Origin: Pleurotus djamor
Lineage: Eukaryota; Basidiomycota; Agaricomycetes; Agaricales; Pleurotaceae
Reading direction: 5' to 3'
Assembly (NCBI GenBank): GCA_029747585.1
Contig: JAPEVF010000141.1
Coordinates: forward strand, 1-64,000
Length of the DNA: 64,000 nucleotides
Shown here in pieces: positions 61,429-64,000 of the stretch (positions are counted from its first letter, which is position 1; each line of letters opens with the position of its first letter). The notes below the pieces were generated by a model. It saw nothing but the letters and a program-made list of their open reading frames with translations. It ran no database searches and was not told the DNA's origin. The position numbers and the translations under genes were made by a program.

Positions 61429-63997
61429 ATGGGTTCTTTCCGACTTCTCCACAGCCTCGTGCTGCTGAGTGCTTGTTTATCTGCAAGCGCGAAGCTCACC
61501 TCTTCGACGGCCGATGTCAGCAACGGCGATTACGACTTCATAATCATCGGCGGTACGAAATTCACCTTTCTAACTCAAATCACAACCCGCTCACTAATAT
61601 TGCTCTCAAGGTGGAACGGCTGGCTGCGTTGTCGCTAATCGCTTATCCGAATCTTCTTCTACTCGAGTGCTTCTCATCGAAGCCGGCATCTCGTGCGTTT
61701 CTTCTCTTCTCTTCTCTCTCTTCGTTTCTTCGTCGTGTGCGGACGCGTCGCTGANCATGTTTTTCTACCTCAGCAACGAGGGTATCCTAGAAGGTATAGT
61801 CCCACTATTGGGCGTCGGTATGGTGCCCGACAGGCCTTGGACCTGGAATTACACCGTCACACCACAAGTCGAACTCAACAATCGTACCTTCCCTTATCCT
61901 CGTGGCAGGATTCTTGGGGGTAGCTCTTCTGTCAGTACGTATAGAGTGTTTTTGTTACTTAATTGTACCCCAAGCTTATCAATGCTTTCTTCTAGACGAT
62001 GTTGTCTACAACTATGGTGGATCTGACGATTATGACCGATGGGCCAGCTATACCGGAGATGCAGGTTGGTCTTGGAGTGAATTGATTCCTTTCATGAGAA
62101 AGGTAAGAATTTCCGTCCCTCCCTATCAACACGAAGTTAAACATGGGTCCCTGCATAGAACGAGAGGATGGTCGCACCTGCGGACAATCACAACACTACT
62201 GGAGAATTCCTTCCCTCAGCCCACGGTTTCGATGGAAAGGTCATGACCAGGTCAGTCAGTGTCAAAGGTTCTATAAAATCTTTGCTTAATTCACCTTCCT
62301 TAGCTTGCCTGGGTATCCGAGTGAGCTGAATTACAGCATCATAAGCGCAGAAGTGTGGTACTAACGGCTTCTCGCATTACCTAGCTGCCATCGACAGTCT
62401 GATCTTGACAGCCACATCTCAACTACCAGAATTCCCTTTCAACATTGACATGAACCGTGGCGATGAAACTGGAATCGGTTTGTACCCTCATATGACATGG
62501 ATGTCTTAATCATCTCATATCTCACTCCTTACAGGCTGGGTCTACAGCGCCATCGGAGAATCGAAGCGTTCCAGCGCCGCAACAGCATATTTAACCCCCG
62601 ATGTCTATGCCCGTCCCAACCTCGACGTCCTCATCACTGCTCAGGTCACCCGTCTGATCCAAAACGGAGAACGCGATGGTCTCCCATCTTTTACTGGTGT
62701 TGAGTTCGCTCATGATGCCTCTTGTGCGTGTTCTACCCGTTCACAATTGTTTCCTCCCTGAGATCCCCTCAATTTCTGCAGCCCCCAGGATAACACTCAC
62801 TGCGAAGAACGAAATCATCCTCAGTGCGGTATGAATTCATCTTTGCCATTTTCTACATTGTGAGTACTGAGACAGTATATAGGGAGCTATTGGCACCCCT
62901 CAGATATTGATGCTCAGTGGTATCGGCGACTCGGCTGAGCTTCAAGCCCTTGGTATTGCGCCTGCTGTCGATATCCCTGACGTTGGAAAGAATCTTCAGG
63001 TCAGTCTTTTTTCTCTTCTTCCTCTATGCATCTTCTAAATCCACATATACTACACAACGTAGGATCATGCCCTCCTCCCTAACCAATTTTACGTCAACTC
63101 CACCGACACTTGGGAAGTTCGCCGCAATGTGACGGTGTTCAATGAGCAAATGGCCGAGTGGAACGCGACTGGCCAGGGCCCAATGGTCAATACTCTCTGC
63201 AACCACATTGGCTGGCTCAGAGTTCCGGAAGATTCGCCCGTCTGGCAAGGAGAGGCTGACCCATCCGCAGGACCCACCGTCGGACACTACGAATTTGTCT
63301 TCTCCGTATGCCATTCTCGTCGTCTTCTCAACCATCAGCTAATAGTATTTGATCCCATAGAATGGCTTCGTCGGTATCATCCAACCAACTCCAGACGAAG
63401 GCAACTTCTTCTCCATCATTAGCAATCTCGTCACTCCCGCTTCTCGTAAGTTTGTTTTCAACTCACTGGATTTCACTCGTTTCTTACACCTATCTCGTCG
63501 CAGGCGGATTCATGACATTAGCATCTTCTAACCCATGGGAGAACCCCATCATCGATCCTGGTTTCTTCACTTCCCCCCTCGACCTCCGTATCTTCCGTGA
63601 AGCTCTCAAGGCCGTCAACCGATTCGTCGCAGCCCCCGTCTTCGATGATTACATCATCGGACCTTACGATGAAGCGGGTGCTACCACCGATGATGCCATT
63701 GACGCATATATTCGCAAGTACACCACCAGTGTCTGGCACCCCGTCGGTACTGCTGCTATGAGCCCCGCTGACTCGACCGAGGGTGTCGTAAATCCGGACT
63801 TGGTAGTGAAAGGTGTTAGCGGCCTCAGAATTGTTGATGCCTCTATCATGGTAAGTGGTGCATAATTCCTTCCCAAAAATTTTATCGCTCACAAATTATC
63901 TGCGTAGCCATTCATCCCCTCCGCACATACTACAGCTCCCGTATACGTTATTGCCGAGCGCGCTTCGAGCCTCATCAAGAGCGCCTGGAACCTCTGA
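61429..63997 (+). CDS. Secreted GMC oxidoreductase, aryl-alcohol-oxidase-like (copy 6)
   Basis: This is the most divergent copy, complete and ending three bases before the window edge. The start at 61429 (MGSFRLLHSLVLLSACLSAS) is preferred to the upstream Met at 61375 because it begins the signal peptide shared with the other copies. The FAD loop reads IIGGGTAGCVVANRL. The second signature is GAIGTPQILMLSGIG. The catalytic His pair is in SVWHPVGTAAMSPADS and PFIPSAHTTAPVYVIAERAS, with Thr replacing the Gln found in the other copies. It groups with copy 5 by the PFIPSAH motif and adjacency. An N at 61755 lies in an intron and is harmless. Confidence 0.9.
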
Positions 63998-64000
63998 ACA

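Overview
The window is from a filamentous basidiomycete, most likely a wood- or litter-decaying member of the Agaricales. Genes are split by many short (about 45-65 bp) GT-AG introns with tiny exons. A complete class II 'versatile' peroxidase closely resembles the Pleurotus type. F-box proteins, DUF6534 membrane proteins and fungal-specific transcription factor remnants are of the kinds common in Agaricomycetes. No tRNA, rRNA or CRISPR array was recognised. About sixteen isolated N characters are scattered through the window; most touch homopolymers, and several add one spurious base.

Layout. 1-4.2 kb: a broken DUF6534 gene and a transcription-factor remnant. 4.2-16.5 kb: left arm of a large inverted duplication, with a GMC oxidoreductase, an F-box protein, Ser/Thr-rich proteins, a cyanovirin-N-homology (CVNH) protein, a NOPCHAP1-like protein and two CYSTM-like proteins. 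16.5-35.1 kb: spacer with a divergent F-box gene and an F-box fragment, two GMC genes in a directly duplicated block that flank the versatile peroxidase, a decayed FAD-linked oxidase and two Ser/Thr-rich genes. 35.1-47.9 kb: right arm, a mirror copy of the left arm. It carries two insertions with Helitron-like ends that the left arm lacks, and it lacks the Ser/Thr-rich genes. 48.5-51.7 kb: two UstYa-family genes and a secreted peptide precursor with Kex2-spaced repeats. 52.8-55.9 kb: a DUS1-type tRNA dihydrouridine synthase and a zinc alcohol dehydrogenase. 57.7-64.0 kb: two more GMC oxidoreductases.

Two functional themes stand out. The first is lignin or aromatic oxidation: six secreted aryl-alcohol-oxidase-like flavoenzymes, which would supply H2O2, surround a peroxidase that would use it. 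Four of the six share promoter sequence. The second, and the best candidate for an undescribed system, is a compact RiPP locus of the ustiloxin/asperipin (dikaritin) type. A 126-residue precursor has a signal peptide and five Lys-Arg-delimited segments with Tyr-X-Tyr cores (FFYKY, three LVYIYDG, LVYIYP). It lies just downstream of two UstYa oxidases with paired HxxHC motifs. Exon boundaries are read by eye from splice signals and from comparison among the paralogues; family assignments come from recognised motifs, not searches.
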